A DNA stretch of 64,000 bases from positions 30,113 through 94,112 of IMG/VR virus record IMGVR_UViG_3300009502_000025. One strand, given 5' to 3'. The position numbers and the translations under genes are program-made. The notes below the pieces were generated by a model. It was given only the letters and a program-made list of their open reading frames with translations, made no database searches and was not told where the DNA came from. This DNA is from a virus. Positions 1 to 7,553 of the stretch are shown here, piece by piece. Each line of letters opens with the position of its first letter. Position 1 is the first letter of the stretch.

Positions 1-75
1 CTAGAAAACGGAATTTTGTCCGTTATGATTCCTGCAAAGGAAGACACAAAGCCGATTAAAATAAATATCGGTTAA
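1..75 (+). CDS. Small heat shock protein (Hsp20), C-terminal fragment
   Basis: The gene enters from the left edge in frame 1 and stops at 73-75. The 24 visible residues read LENGILSVMIPAKED, then end KPIKINIG. An 'ENG-L-V-IP' strand followed by an I-x-I tail (here IKI) is the usual end of the alpha-crystallin domain of Hsp20 proteins, where the tail docks neighbouring subunits. Hsp20 chaperones bind unfolded proteins without ATP and occur in T4-like phages. Only the end is visible, so the family call rests on a short stretch. Confidence 0.6.
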   Translation, partial: LENGILSVMIPAKEDTKPIKINIG

Positions 76-80
76 AAAGA

Positions 81-110
81 AAGCCACTCTGAAAAGAGTG
101 GCTTTTATTT
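81..110 (+). terminator. Rho-independent terminator after the Hsp20 gene
   Basis: A 10-bp stem (AAGCCACTCT paired with AGAGTGGCTT) closes a GAAA tetraloop and is followed by TTATTTT. It lies six bases after the Hsp20 stop codon. The next gene (lipase) is convergent and ends at 114. Confidence 0.85.
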
Positions 111-113
111 TGC

Positions 114-821
114 TTAAATTATTACTGCGATATCATCGGGATAATTGCGATAAGCGTGATCTCCGAATAATTCTACGTCATGCATGTCTCTCGGTTGCCT
201 TCTCAAGGCCCACCAGATAGCTAAAAGAGTGTTGCCCAGTACCTGCAGTACTTTTCTTGGGCCAAAATGAAGCATTTGGATACCTTTATATCCGAATAGC
301 CTGGGCGGTACAAAGTGAACAATATCAGCACCATAATATATAGCTAAGAATCTCACTCTCTTCTCAAAGCTCTTAACAAAAGCCGCGTTGCCTACCCTCG
401 GGGAAGAGCCTGGCAAGCAAAATATACTACATCCATCAAAATTATACTGCACGTCTAGGCTACATATAGTTGCCAAGGCGCCACCATACGAATGGCCGGT
501 GACGACGACAGTACCTGCTGGTTTTCTATCGTAGAATTCTCGAGCCCGATTGAGAATCACATCTCTCACGCCACTCTGCTTGTATTGATCTAACCAACCG
601 AAATGAATGCGAACTTTTGAGTCCGTATTATCATAAGGTATAACTGCGGTATCGAAAAGCATATGATTCCACCAATCTAATGTTGAATCAGATGATCTGA
701 ATACTACAAAAAGGGATTCCTCGTCCTCTTTAAAAATAGCCTGTACGGTACCTTTATCAATGTCGGCCCTATCCGAAGACTCCGCAAATAATTCTTTGAA
801 AAACTTCAGATCATATGTCAT
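114..821 (-). CDS. Class 3 lipase-like alpha/beta hydrolase
   Basis: The protein (235 aa from the chosen start) has the nucleophile elbow GHSYGGALA with Ser near residue 111, preceded by a hydrophobic strand. An Asp in ADIVHFVPP and a His in GDHAYRNY sit where the rest of a Lipase_3 triad is expected. I chose ATG 821 because GGGGAT lies just upstream, preceded by an ACTAATTA motif; the longer reading from 869 has no ribosome site. Lipase_3 enzymes hydrolyse acyl esters. No signal peptide is seen, so the protein is probably cytoplasmic or virion-associated. Its substrate and role in the phage are unknown. Confidence 0.75.
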   Translation of the reverse strand: MTYDLKFFKELFAESSDRADIDKGTVQAIFKEDEESLFVVFRSSDSTLDWWNHMLFDTAVIPYDNTDSKVRIHFGWLDQYKQSGVRDVILNRAREFYDRKPAGTVVVTGHSYGGALATICSLDVQYNFDGCSIFCLPGSSPRVGNAAFVKSFEKRVRFLAIYYGADIVHFVPPRLFGYKGIQMLHFGPRKVLQVLGNTLLAIWWALRRQPRDMHDVELFGDHAYRNYPDDIAVII

Positions 822-834
822 TTTTATCCCCACA

Positions 835-842
835 TAATTAGT
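835..842 (-). promoter_or_regulatory. ACTAATTA motif upstream of the lipase
   Basis: The minus strand reads ACTAATTA 13 bases before the lipase ATG at 821. It is back-to-back with a plus-strand copy at 844-850, giving a small divergent promoter region. Confidence 0.5.
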
Positions 843-843
843 C

Positions 844-850
844 ACTAATT
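844..850 (+). promoter_or_regulatory. ACTAATT motif upstream of the 882 gene
   Basis: ACTAATT followed by TTATAT lies 31 bases before ATG 882; the AAGGAG ribosome site falls between them. Confidence 0.45.
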
Positions 851-881
851 TTATATCGCATGTACACAAAGGAGCTTCCCA

Positions 882-1145
882 ATGATGGCAATTACACTAC
901 ACGACTGGAAGACTATTCGAGAACTGAGACTATGTACTGCTGCTGGTTTATTAAATCCCATGGAATTCAAGATACTGCTAGCTCCTATGGTTTTTTTGGA
1001 TCAAGGAGACGCGGGCGATGATGAAGAGGATAGTATTGCTGACGACCTACGACAAATAAAAAAGAATAAAAAAAGCTCCTCTGAAAAAGAGGAGCTTCCA
1101 CCTGCTATAGGCTTTCATGTAGACTCAGAGGAAGAGGACGACTAA
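882..1145 (+). CDS. Hypothetical acidic small protein
   Basis: An 87-aa protein with a strong AAGGAG ribosome site eight bases before ATG. The first 40 residues look folded (MMAITLHDWKTIRELR...); the second half is highly charged, with an acidic stretch (GDAGDDEEDS), a Lys/Ser run and a terminal EEEDD. I do not recognise the family. Its last 70 bases contain the transcription terminator of the opposite-strand nrdJ operon, and its stop overlaps the end of that operon's last gene by four bases. It is transcribed divergently from the lipase. Confidence 0.6.
   Translation: MMAITLHDWKTIRELRLCTAAGLLNPMEFKILLAPMVFLDQGDAGDDEEDSIADDLRQIKKNKKSSSEKEELPPAIGFHVDSEEEDD
1056..1097 (-). terminator. Terminator of the nrdJ operon, inside the convergent gene
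   Basis: A perfect 10-bp stem (1073-1082 with 1088-1097) with a five-base loop. On the minus strand it is followed by a T-rich run (complement of 1056-1072), so it terminates leftward transcription about 45 bases after the nrdJ stop. On the plus strand there is no T run. Confidence 0.75.
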
Positions 1146-2734
1146 CATTTTGACCATCCACACATACACGTGACACATCCCTCTTTATACATAAAGCCAT
1201 CTTTACTACCACAAGAGGGACATTCCATAGATGTCTTTACTTGCTCGCCGTTCTTGATGTATCCTTTAAGAACTCTCGCTAAGGATTTTGACCAGGAACC
1301 GAAACCATCGCTTTTACCTAGCTGTTCAACGATGAACTCGATAGGTGTTCCGTGCCTCAGAGCTGTACTCAGTAGACGCGTTGGTCCTTCGTACTCGTGA
1401 TTGAATGTTTGGGCAATATTCTCAATTACGACCTTATCTACTCCGTTAGGAATAATGAGGTCGTAATTGCCTTTGCCCTTCTTACGAATGATACCTGTGT
1501 CTTTATCCTTTAGATAACTCCATTCTTCTCTTTGTTCAGATATGAATGTCTCATATATGGATCCGCTGTACTTGCCGATTAGAGTTAGAAACTTTTGTCC
1601 CTTAATAGAAGTGACATAAATATCACACTCCAAGTCCTTAGGTCTTTTTGGCGCACCAGACCTCTCAATGTACTCAGGTCTCTTATAGCATACTTCTTTC
1701 TTCACTGGCTTAGTAGATAATATTCCCTTCATACTTCCCTGTGGATTAAATGAAGTGAATCCTTTTAAGCCTTGCTTATAAGCAAACATGAAAAGATCTT
1801 TATAGGCCTCCAAAGTATATCCTTCGGGTAGGTTAGCTGTCTTAGATATAGAGTGATCTATGTATTTTTGAAAAGCAGCCTGTACTCTTACCCCATCATA
1901 AGGATTCACTTCATTTGAAGTTATGAAGTACTCGGGAATTTTAGGTTCAAGCCCCGTCGATGTCATATGTGCTTTTGTATCATCGTAAGGGGTGTGAAGA
2001 TATTCTAGCCAGGCCTTATCATACACAGTTTCTTTACGAGTCTCGTCTCCTTTTCCCGTCCTGATAGTTCTATCATACTGGAGAGCAAAGATGGGCTCAA
2101 TACCTGAAGAGCAATTATTACCAACTGTCAATGAAATTGTTCCTGTTGGCGCACAAGTTAATATACCTATGTTCCTTAGACCACTTGCCCATATATCTTC
2201 ATATAATTCCTCGGGGAGTGAGGTAATAAAAGAAGACTGATTAAGTCTTTTATCAAATGCAGGAAAGGTACCCTTTTCTCTCGCTAACTCAGCAGATTCA
2301 CTGTATGCTTCGTCACGGAGTATTCTACCTATTCCGTCTGCAAGATCTATACTTTCTTGGCTACCGTATTTTATTTTCATCATGGCACAGACGTCACCAA
2401 AACCCGTGAAGCCTAGTCCTATCCGCCTCCACTGTTTGGAAAAATCTTCTATCCTCTTAAGAGGATATTTAGTTACATCTAAAACGTCATCAAGAAATCT
2501 AACTGCTGTGCGAATAGTTTTCGATAGAAGATCCTGATTAATCATCGGGGAATCTCCAAAAGCCCCTGTCACAAAGGAAGGTAGGTTTAAGGATCCTAGA
2601 CAGCATAAACTATATGCTGGCATCGAAATTTCGCCACAATTTTTAATAACAGTGCCATTTGCATAAAAATTATGAGTATTCTCCACTGTTATATCATATA
2701 CATCTTCGTTATCAGATGTTTCTATAATTAGCAT
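1142..2734 (-). CDS. nrdJ: Class II ribonucleotide reductase, C-terminal part with split C-intein
   Basis: The first 32 residues are a C-intein: block F (DVYDITVENTHNF) and block G ending VIKN, followed by Cys. The rest is the C-terminal RNR body, beginning CGEISMPAYSLCCLGSLN, with CAPTGTISL further on and a C-terminal Cys-rich tail (CPSCG, CVTCMCGWSKC) typical of adenosylcobalamin-dependent NrdJ. After trans-splicing with the product of the gene just upstream, the junction becomes N-P-C-G-E, the active-site motif whose Cys becomes the thiyl radical. The enzyme reduces ribonucleotides for phage DNA synthesis. AGGAG lies upstream of ATG 2734. No nrdB-like gene is visible, consistent with class II. 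Confidence 0.9.
   Translation of the reverse strand: MLIIETSDNEDVYDITVENTHNFYANGTVIKNCGEISMPAYSLCCLGSLNLPSFVTGAFGDSPMINQDLLSKTIRTAVRFLDDVLDVTKYPLKRIEDFSKQWRRIGLGFTGFGDVCAMMKIKYGSQESIDLADGIGRILRDEAYSESAELAREKGTFPAFDKRLNQSSFITSLPEELYEDIWASGLRNIGILTCAPTGTISLTVGNNCSSGIEPIFALQYDRTIRTGKGDETRKETVYDKAWLEYLHTPYDDTKAHMTSTGLEPKIPEYFITSNEVNPYDGVRVQAAFQKYIDHSISKTANLPEGYTLEAYKDLFMFAYKQGLKGFTSFNPQGSMKGILSTKPVKKEVCYKRPEYIERSGAPKRPKDLECDIYVTSIKGQKFLTLIGKYSGSIYETFISEQREEWSYLKDKDTGIIRKKGKGNYDLIIPNGVDKVVIENIAQTFNHEYEGPTRLLSTALRHGTPIEFIVEQLGKSDGFGSWSKSLARVLKGYIKNGEQVKTSMECPSCGSKDGFMYKEGCVTCMCGWSKC
2639..2734 (-). other. Split intein, C-terminal fragment (32 aa)
   Basis: Residues 1-32 of the downstream NrdJ half, ending in Asn directly before the catalytic Cys (+1) of the extein. 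The size and the DVYDITV / HNFYANG / VIKN layout match natural split C-inteins of the NrdA-2/NrdJ-1 type. Confidence 0.9.
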
Positions 2735-2761
2735 TTTTAAACGTCTCCTCTGTTAATTCCT

Positions 2762-3868
2762 CTAGTCATGGATTAACTCATCAGTTGGTTGAAGGTGCTG
2801 TGCTTCTACCCATCCTCTATTTTTTGTAAGTATTTTGTGATCCGGAGTACATTTGATCTGATTGCCAGTGGAGGTATCTGTTATCCTGATTATTTTCGTA
2901 TTTTTTCTAGTGAGAAGAGCATTTGTTACTTTTTGGTATTCAGTTTGACGAGTCTCTTCGTTGAGAGACTTCGCAAATACTTCTTCCCCAGAAACTACCA
3001 ATTCTACTAAGTCCTTCATTCTTATTTTTTGATTTACGCCCTTGAAAGAAATATCTACAACGGTATCTCCTGTTACGCAAGGATTGACCGAATCTATATT
3101 AAAGGCGTACCAGCCGTTGTTATACCTATTTACTGTATCAATATTAAAGATGCCTGGTTCATTGTGCTCGAAGGCATTCTTGGCCAGGAGATCATAAAGA
3201 TACTTAGCTTTAACTATTTTATAAACTTGCCCTTCCCAAACAAGAGGCCATTCACTATCTTCTTCTACAGCCCTGATAAATTCGTCTGTGAGAACTACAG
3301 AGAGGTTGAATTGGTCTAAAGCTTTTTTCTCGTCTCCGTGTTTTACTGTAATGAACTCTTCGATGTCAGGGTGATCTATGTTCATCAGAGCAATATGAGC
3401 AGATCGACGACCTCCTCCAGTCTGTATGACTTTTGCAGACTCGTTGAATATTTTAAGGAAAGAAATAGGCCCGGATGACTTGCCTCCCTTTTTAATAGCA
3501 GCATCTTTAGGTCTCAAGTACGAAATATTAAAGCCAACGCCTCCCCCTGAAGCACTGATCATGGCATCATCGTGGAGAGCTCCGAAAATGCCCTCCATGC
3601 TATCTCCAACAGCTATAGTATAACAATTATTATAGTACTTCATTTTAGAATCCGGACGAGCATTAGCTAGGATTCTTCCACCGGGGATAAATAAGCCTTT
3701 TTCCATAATGTCAAGAAATTCGTGTTCCCACTGAGCTCTTACTTTCGGTTTTTCAGCCATCGCTATTTCAGTCGCAACACCCCTAAATACATCCTCAGGG
3801 GTTTTTTCGCCGTTAATCATATACTTCTGGCGAAAGATTTCTTCGGAGATAGATTGAGAGAACATCAT
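2762..3868 (-). CDS. nrdJ: Class II ribonucleotide reductase, N-terminal part with split N-intein
   Basis: Residues 1-263 are the RNR N-terminal domain and the start of the barrel: FIPGGRILANA, NNCYTIAVGDSMEGIF, SGGGVGFNIS, GGGRRSAH, and a final NIDSVNP. Residue 264 is Cys1 of a 105-residue N-intein that runs to the stop. Block A is CVTGDTVVDI and block B is CTPDHKILTKNRGW. Only 27 bases separate this stop from the start of the C half, with no endonuclease gene between. A GGAAGG ribosome site precedes ATG 3868. The two halves must associate and trans-splice to give active enzyme. Confidence 0.92.
   Translation of the reverse strand: MMFSQSISEEIFRQKYMINGEKTPEDVFRGVATEIAMAEKPKVRAQWEHEFLDIMEKGLFIPGGRILANARPDSKMKYYNNCYTIAVGDSMEGIFGALHDDAMISASGGGVGFNISYLRPKDAAIKKGGKSSGPISFLKIFNESAKVIQTGGGRRSAHIALMNIDHPDIEEFITVKHGDEKKALDQFNLSVVLTDEFIRAVEEDSEWPLVWEGQVYKIVKAKYLYDLLAKNAFEHNEPGIFNIDTVNRYNNGWYAFNIDSVNPCVTGDTVVDISFKGVNQKIRMKDLVELVVSGEEVFAKSLNEETRQTEYQKVTNALLTRKNTKIIRITDTSTGNQIKCTPDHKILTKNRGWVEAQHLQPTDELIHD
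2765..3079 (-). other. Split intein, N-terminal fragment (105 aa)
   Basis: It begins at Cys 3077-3079, right after extein N-P, and ends TDELIHD. It contains block A and the TxxH-type block B (CTPDH). Length and break point match known split N-inteins. Confidence 0.92.
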
Positions 3869-3899
3869 ATGGTTTTTACCTTCCTTTTATGCGTATGGC

Positions 3900-3907
3900 T
3901 AATTAGT
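3900..3907 (-). promoter_or_regulatory. ACTAATTA motif upstream of nrdJ
   Basis: On the minus strand ACTAATTA lies 31 bases before the N-half start at 3868, overlapping the stop codon of the upstream small gene. Confidence 0.4.
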
Positions 3908-4112
3908 TGATCATCTCCTTTTTAAAGAATTTACGATAGCTCTTGAGGTAGGGCGCTAGCTTTTCGTCCATCTCCTTAAAGATAGCTGTGATTTTAGCAG
4001 CCTCCTCAGAATTCAACTTTGATAAATCGATGCCTTCGACATGAGTCTCATCATGATTCATAACAATCACCTTCCTGGGCTCGTTATGATAAGTAAACTC
4101 CATTAACTTCAT
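3903..4112 (-). CDS. Hypothetical small protein
   Basis: 69 aa with AAGGAGAG directly before ATG 4112, overlapping the end of the nucleotidyltransferase gene by four bases, so the two are probably translated together. The N-terminal part reads like a small beta sheet (FTYHNEPRKVIVMNHDETHVEGIDLSK, broken here: strand, turn, then 'GIDLS'), and the C-terminal half is a charged helix rich in Lys. I do not recognise a named family. Confidence 0.6.
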   Translation of the reverse strand: MKLMEFTYHNEPRKVIVMNHDETHVEGIDLSKLNSEEAAKITAIFKEMDEKLAPYLKSYRKFFKKEMIN

Positions 4113-4571
4113 TTTCTCTCCTTTATTAGCTGTGTATTATAGTCTTCGATTTGTTTCGGGGAAAAGTCTTTAGATGGTAAGGTGAGTTTCATCATCGTTA
4201 CTAGACTCTCGAATAGTGCTATTTTCGCTGATCTATCAAGTATAGCCGTATCTTTGAGTATTGCTTTCACTGCTCTCGTCGCAAACACCCAGGCAGGAAA
4301 CTCTTGTGGATGCACTGGTATAAAATTAACTTTGCCAAACTTCAAATCTATCCAAAACCCTGAATTATAGTTCGAGGGAGCTCGAACGAGGCCGGTAGTC
4401 AAAGAGTTTATTTTACTATCATTATGCACACTGTATACAAGATCCCAATCACTGTCTGGGCGTTCCGTGCCAAACGCCCTACTTCCTGTTAGATAACACA
4501 GGTTTAAAAGGTCTTCAATTGGTATATCTTTATTTTTTTTTAATAAGACCTTCGAAAAGCTCATCAAACAT
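4109..4571 (-). CDS. Predicted nucleotidyltransferase, apparent +1 frameshift at an A9 run
   Basis: The core motif GSRAFGTERPDSDWDLVY is the GSx10DxD signature of the DNA polymerase beta-type nucleotidyltransferase fold, which transfers NMP groups to proteins, RNA or small molecules. The best start is ATG 4571, eight bases after GGAG. It opens MFDELFEGLIKK but hits a stop just after nine consecutive A (4533-4541 on the complement). The long frame instead continues NKDIPIEDLL. One A fewer, or slippage on the run, joins the two into a natural-looking protein. In the long frame alone the only nearby starts are TTG 4567 or ATG 4564, less well spaced. This may be a sequencing indel, programmed slippage, or a broken gene. 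Confidence 0.65.
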
Positions 4572-4585
4572 GATTTTCTCCTTTT

Positions 4586-4594
4586 TATAATATA
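4586..4594 (-). promoter_or_regulatory. TATATTATA promoter box upstream of the nucleotidyltransferase
   Basis: The minus strand reads TATATTATA, then AAAAGGAG and the start. Here a short leader with a ribosome site is present. Confidence 0.45.
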
Positions 4595-4606
4595 GCTAAA
4601 CCTCTC

Positions 4607-4614
4607 ACTAATTA
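4607..4614 (+). promoter_or_regulatory. ACTAATTA motif upstream of the 4633 gene
   Basis: ACTAATTA is followed by TGGTGAGGG (ribosome site) and ATG 4633, giving a leader of under 20 bases. Confidence 0.5.
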
Positions 4615-4632
4615 TGGTGAGGGACAAAAATA

Positions 4633-5085
4633 ATGCCTACACCTTCTTCTATGGAATACCTTAGTTTATTATACAAGGAATTGACTCGAAAACTGGAAAC
4701 TATTCATAAATACATAGATGCCATCGACAATCAGGTCGGTGACATATACCAGTCAGCTTATGAAGGCGTTTATATCTGTAAGCGCAAGTATGAGATCGTA
4801 GAAGACTATAAAGAAACAACTCCGAAGATTCATCCTCAAACTGAGTTCGCTTTTGAGCCGAGGCCCAATAAGCCTAAAAAAGGCGACACTGGACAGGATG
4901 TTCAGGAAACTATAGAAGACCTCAACGAAGATTTGAAATCTACCTTCGCTGAGATCAATTTCCGATTCTCTAAGCAGCAAGGAAACCTAGACAACCTAGG
5001 AAAGGTCCACTTAGAGTTACAGAATATTATTAATGAAATATTCCAAAATTGGAAAACCTTAAATGGAGATGAAGACAAGTTTTAA
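4633..5085 (+). CDS. Hypothetical coiled-coil protein
   Basis: 150 aa, mostly helical and charged. Two heptad-like regions (about residues 8-65 and 90-145) flank a Pro/Lys-rich linker (PRPNKPKKGDTG). GAGGG lies upstream of ATG. Its stop overlaps the stop of the polymerase N half on the other strand. No family recognised; it could be structural or a scaffold-like protein. Confidence 0.6.
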   Translation: MPTPSSMEYLSLLYKELTRKLETIHKYIDAIDNQVGDIYQSAYEGVYICKRKYEIVEDYKETTPKIHPQTEFAFEPRPNKPKKGDTGQDVQETIEDLNEDLKSTFAEINFRFSKQQGNLDNLGKVHLELQNIINEIFQNWKTLNGDEDKF

Positions 5086-7214
5086 CGCTTAATTACCAGG
5101 GTATCTGTTTCCTTTAGATTCCTCGCCTTCACTTCTTCTGTCTTCTCACCCCTTTTAACTTTTACTGTCTCGTCGGCAAAGAATACATATTCTTTGCCGT
5201 CTTGATTTATAATGACTTCATTAATTTCAAATTCTTTATTCCTGCAGAAGACATTCCAACCCGTCGTACTATGTACATCAGCGTTAGGATCTGTTTTATA
5301 GGCCTTCAGAAGGAACGCATCATTACCGTCCAAAGCTGCGAGCCTTAGTTGAAGCCCACTATAATCCATGGTTACTAGTTTACAGTGTTCTATATCAGGT
5401 ACACTTACAATTTCTTTGACCAGATCAGATCCCAACGAATGAGATGGCAAATTCGTCCAATTAGGTTCTCGACAAGTATTGCGCCCGGTTTCCGCACCCA
5501 TGACATTATATACAGGGTGGAGTTTGGACTTACCCAGATCCTCGTGAAACTTCAAGTGTTGTCTCCAACCCATATTCGTATCTGGTAGTCCTAAGAACGT
5601 CTTCTGCAACGTCTTGTATGCTCGGAGCTTCTTAAGAATAGTCGCTTCAGGTCTTCCCAATTGTTCCCACTGAGTTAACTGCTCGTCGCCTGTTAAATAA
5701 TAGCCAGACTTAGACATACCACAATTTTCCCACCCAAGCCACTTAAGTATTTCACCTAATTGCTTACCACTATTAAAATTAGACTCGGGGTCATCTTCAT
5801 CCGCGCAATCATCAAAGAAGCTATGAAAATCTAGACTCATTACCTTTAGTCCATGGCCGCCTAAGAATTCTTGTACCTTCAGCTTCTCGCTCAATTCTCT
5901 TTGAAGATCCTTCATCTCCTTATCTACATCGAGAGAATTCTTATCCCAAATATCCATGTCTACTTCGATACCCTGTATTTCAACAGGCACAAACATTTTC
6001 ATCGCTGGCATTCTTTTCTTTTCAAAGTACTCGCGCACAGTCCACCAACCCTCTACAGGCGGAGGCCAAGCGAGGTCAATCCAGTTTATTCTTTTCTCCA
6101 TCGCTTCATACACCTGGAAATTAATGATAGCGTCCATAGTCGCGTATTGTGATAAGATTTTTTCAGGTATGTCCAAGTACGTCTTTGGATTGTATCTTTT
6201 TTTATAGTCGTCTAAGTCTCTATCATAACCTCCAAATTGCGTATAATAGAAAGCTAAAGACTTCAAACTATTAGATCGAGACTCATTCAAAGTCTGTGCC
6301 ATGGGTAGAGTATCAATATCAATTTTCGCTGTAGATATGCCTGCATTCAAAAGAAACTTGACATCGAATTTTAAATTTTGTCCTATCTGGATCTTATTTC
6401 TAAAAAACTCGGTAAGTAGATTCTTATCTATTAGATACCAGGGAATATAGAAGCCTTCCCTGCCATCAAAAGACATCGTAATGCAACCTATGCGGTCATT
6501 AACAAAATCAAACCCTGATGTTTCCAAGTCCCAGCATACCTTACATGATACGGGAGTCCAAGCTTTAAGAAAATTATCAGCCTCATCTGCTTCCATAAGC
6601 TTGGTTATTTTTAAGCGCGTGGGACAAGGAGGTTCACTCAAGCCATCGTAATTTTTTAAAATCTTTTTGATTTGTATTTCTGCGAAATGCATTCTAAAAG
6701 AATCTCTGGGCAAAATTCCCATTGGAGTTATTTTAAATATGTCTTCTAGAGCGTCAATAGGAAATACGTTACACTCATATTCTCTCGAGTAAAAGTATGT
6801 TTGCGTGAACACTATGTCATAAAAACTATTTATGTGAATATTAGAATCGCCGGTTATACCATAAATGGCACGACCGGACGTTATCATGATAGTCTTGTCT
6901 GTCATGTATGAAAGAATATTCGCTGCGTTTCTCTTATAGTACTCCGCGACTCCCTCTTTTTTTATCTCTTCTGAAGTCTTGCTGTACTTCGAAAGACTCA
7001 CAATTCTATAATTGTAGCCTTGAGGTATCTGCCTGTCTAACCATTTTGTAAAGGCATCCAAGTGCCTTTGATTAGGGAATGTCTCTAAGACAATAATGAG
7101 ATGAGTCTCATCGTTACTATGAGCTCTCTCGTACAGAAGAGCTCCTTTTGTTTCCAAGCCGCTCCCCTTTTTAGAAGAGCCTAAAGATACATCGCCGAAT
7201 GTGAATGCTGCCAT
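5082..7214 (-). CDS. polA: DNA polymerase family A, N-terminal half (exonuclease plus motif A) with intein-like tail
   Basis: 710 aa. Residues 1-about 190 are not recognised. The 3'-5' exonuclease follows with Exo I (CWDLETSGF), Exo II (IGQNLKFDVKF) and Exo III (YATMDA). The polymerase domain starts with TGRNTCREPNWTNLP and motif A at D617 (DYSGLQLRLAA), then DVHSTTGWNVF. After Cys657 a 54-residue tail resembles the second half of an N-intein and ends KARNLKETDTLVIKR. Motifs B and C are absent and lie at 45401-46198. Motif A has Gln where family A normally has the steric-gate Glu. The start has no ribosome site; TATAAT lies five bases before ATG. Confidence 0.88.
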   Translation of the reverse strand: MAAFTFGDVSLGSSKKGSGLETKGALLYERAHSNDETHLIIVLETFPNQRHLDAFTKWLDRQIPQGYNYRIVSLSKYSKTSEEIKKEGVAEYYKRNAANILSYMTDKTIMITSGRAIYGITGDSNIHINSFYDIVFTQTYFYSREYECNVFPIDALEDIFKITPMGILPRDSFRMHFAEIQIKKILKNYDGLSEPPCPTRLKITKLMEADEADNFLKAWTPVSCKVCWDLETSGFDFVNDRIGCITMSFDGREGFYIPWYLIDKNLLTEFFRNKIQIGQNLKFDVKFLLNAGISTAKIDIDTLPMAQTLNESRSNSLKSLAFYYTQFGGYDRDLDDYKKRYNPKTYLDIPEKILSQYATMDAIINFQVYEAMEKRINWIDLAWPPPVEGWWTVREYFEKKRMPAMKMFVPVEIQGIEVDMDIWDKNSLDVDKEMKDLQRELSEKLKVQEFLGGHGLKVMSLDFHSFFDDCADEDDPESNFNSGKQLGEILKWLGWENCGMSKSGYYLTGDEQLTQWEQLGRPEATILKKLRAYKTLQKTFLGLPDTNMGWRQHLKFHEDLGKSKLHPVYNVMGAETGRNTCREPNWTNLPSHSLGSDLVKEIVSVPDIEHCKLVTMDYSGLQLRLAALDGNDAFLLKAYKTDPNADVHSTTGWNVFCRNKEFEINEVIINQDGKEYVFFADETVKVKRGEKTEEVKARNLKETDTLVIKR
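5085..5246 (-). other. Split-intein-like tail of the polymerase N half
   Basis: Codons 657-710. The end (KARNLKETDTLVIKR-stop) aligns by eye with the end of the NrdJ N-intein (EAQHLQPTDELIHD-stop), and an upstream DGKE / ETVKVKRG stretch occupies the block B region. A normal block A is missing and the whole piece is about half the usual length, so it may be a degenerate or atypical intein. Confidence 0.4.
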
Positions 7215-7219
7215 ACGAA

Positions 7220-7225
7220 ATTATA
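7220..7225 (-). promoter_or_regulatory. TATAAT box five bases before the polymerase start
   Basis: The minus strand reads TATAATTTCGTATG. A -10 box at this distance would start the mRNA at or next to the ATG (leaderless). Confidence 0.5.
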
Positions 7226-7280
7226 TGTTTTTTATTATGTAAATATTCGCTTGAAGAAAGATATGAGTTTCTAGATATTT

Positions 7281-7313
7281 GAATTTCGCATAACTAGAGG
7301 TTCGAATTTCGCA
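7281..7313 (+). repeat. Direct repeat pair GAATTTCGCA
   Basis: Two exact 10-base copies whose starts are 23 bases apart, next to an AT-rich tract. Iteron-like, but only two copies are seen. Confidence 0.5.
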
Positions 7314-7538
7314 CATCTATTAATATAAAAATAAGTAATATAAAATATATAAATATTAAGCCTTGCAGGCTAATTGTAAAAAGCCAGTATTAAGACCTAT
7401 CATTCTCTTCTTTTTGTATTATTATTCCGCGAAAAGGAACAGACCCGGACTTTTCGTAGGTATGATTTTTCCTATATACGCAGAAAAAAGAACAAAAGAA
7501 TCCGCAAAATACTTGCCACCGAGCACACAGCAAATGCT

Positions 7539-7553
7539 TATATTATATACGTA
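7539..7553 (+). promoter_or_regulatory. Promoter box TATATTATATACGTA of the GC-rich cassette
   Basis: Fifteen bases identical to 54736-54750, which precedes the J-domain gene. It lies 32 bases before an AAGGAG ribosome site region and ATG 7586. Confidence 0.6.
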
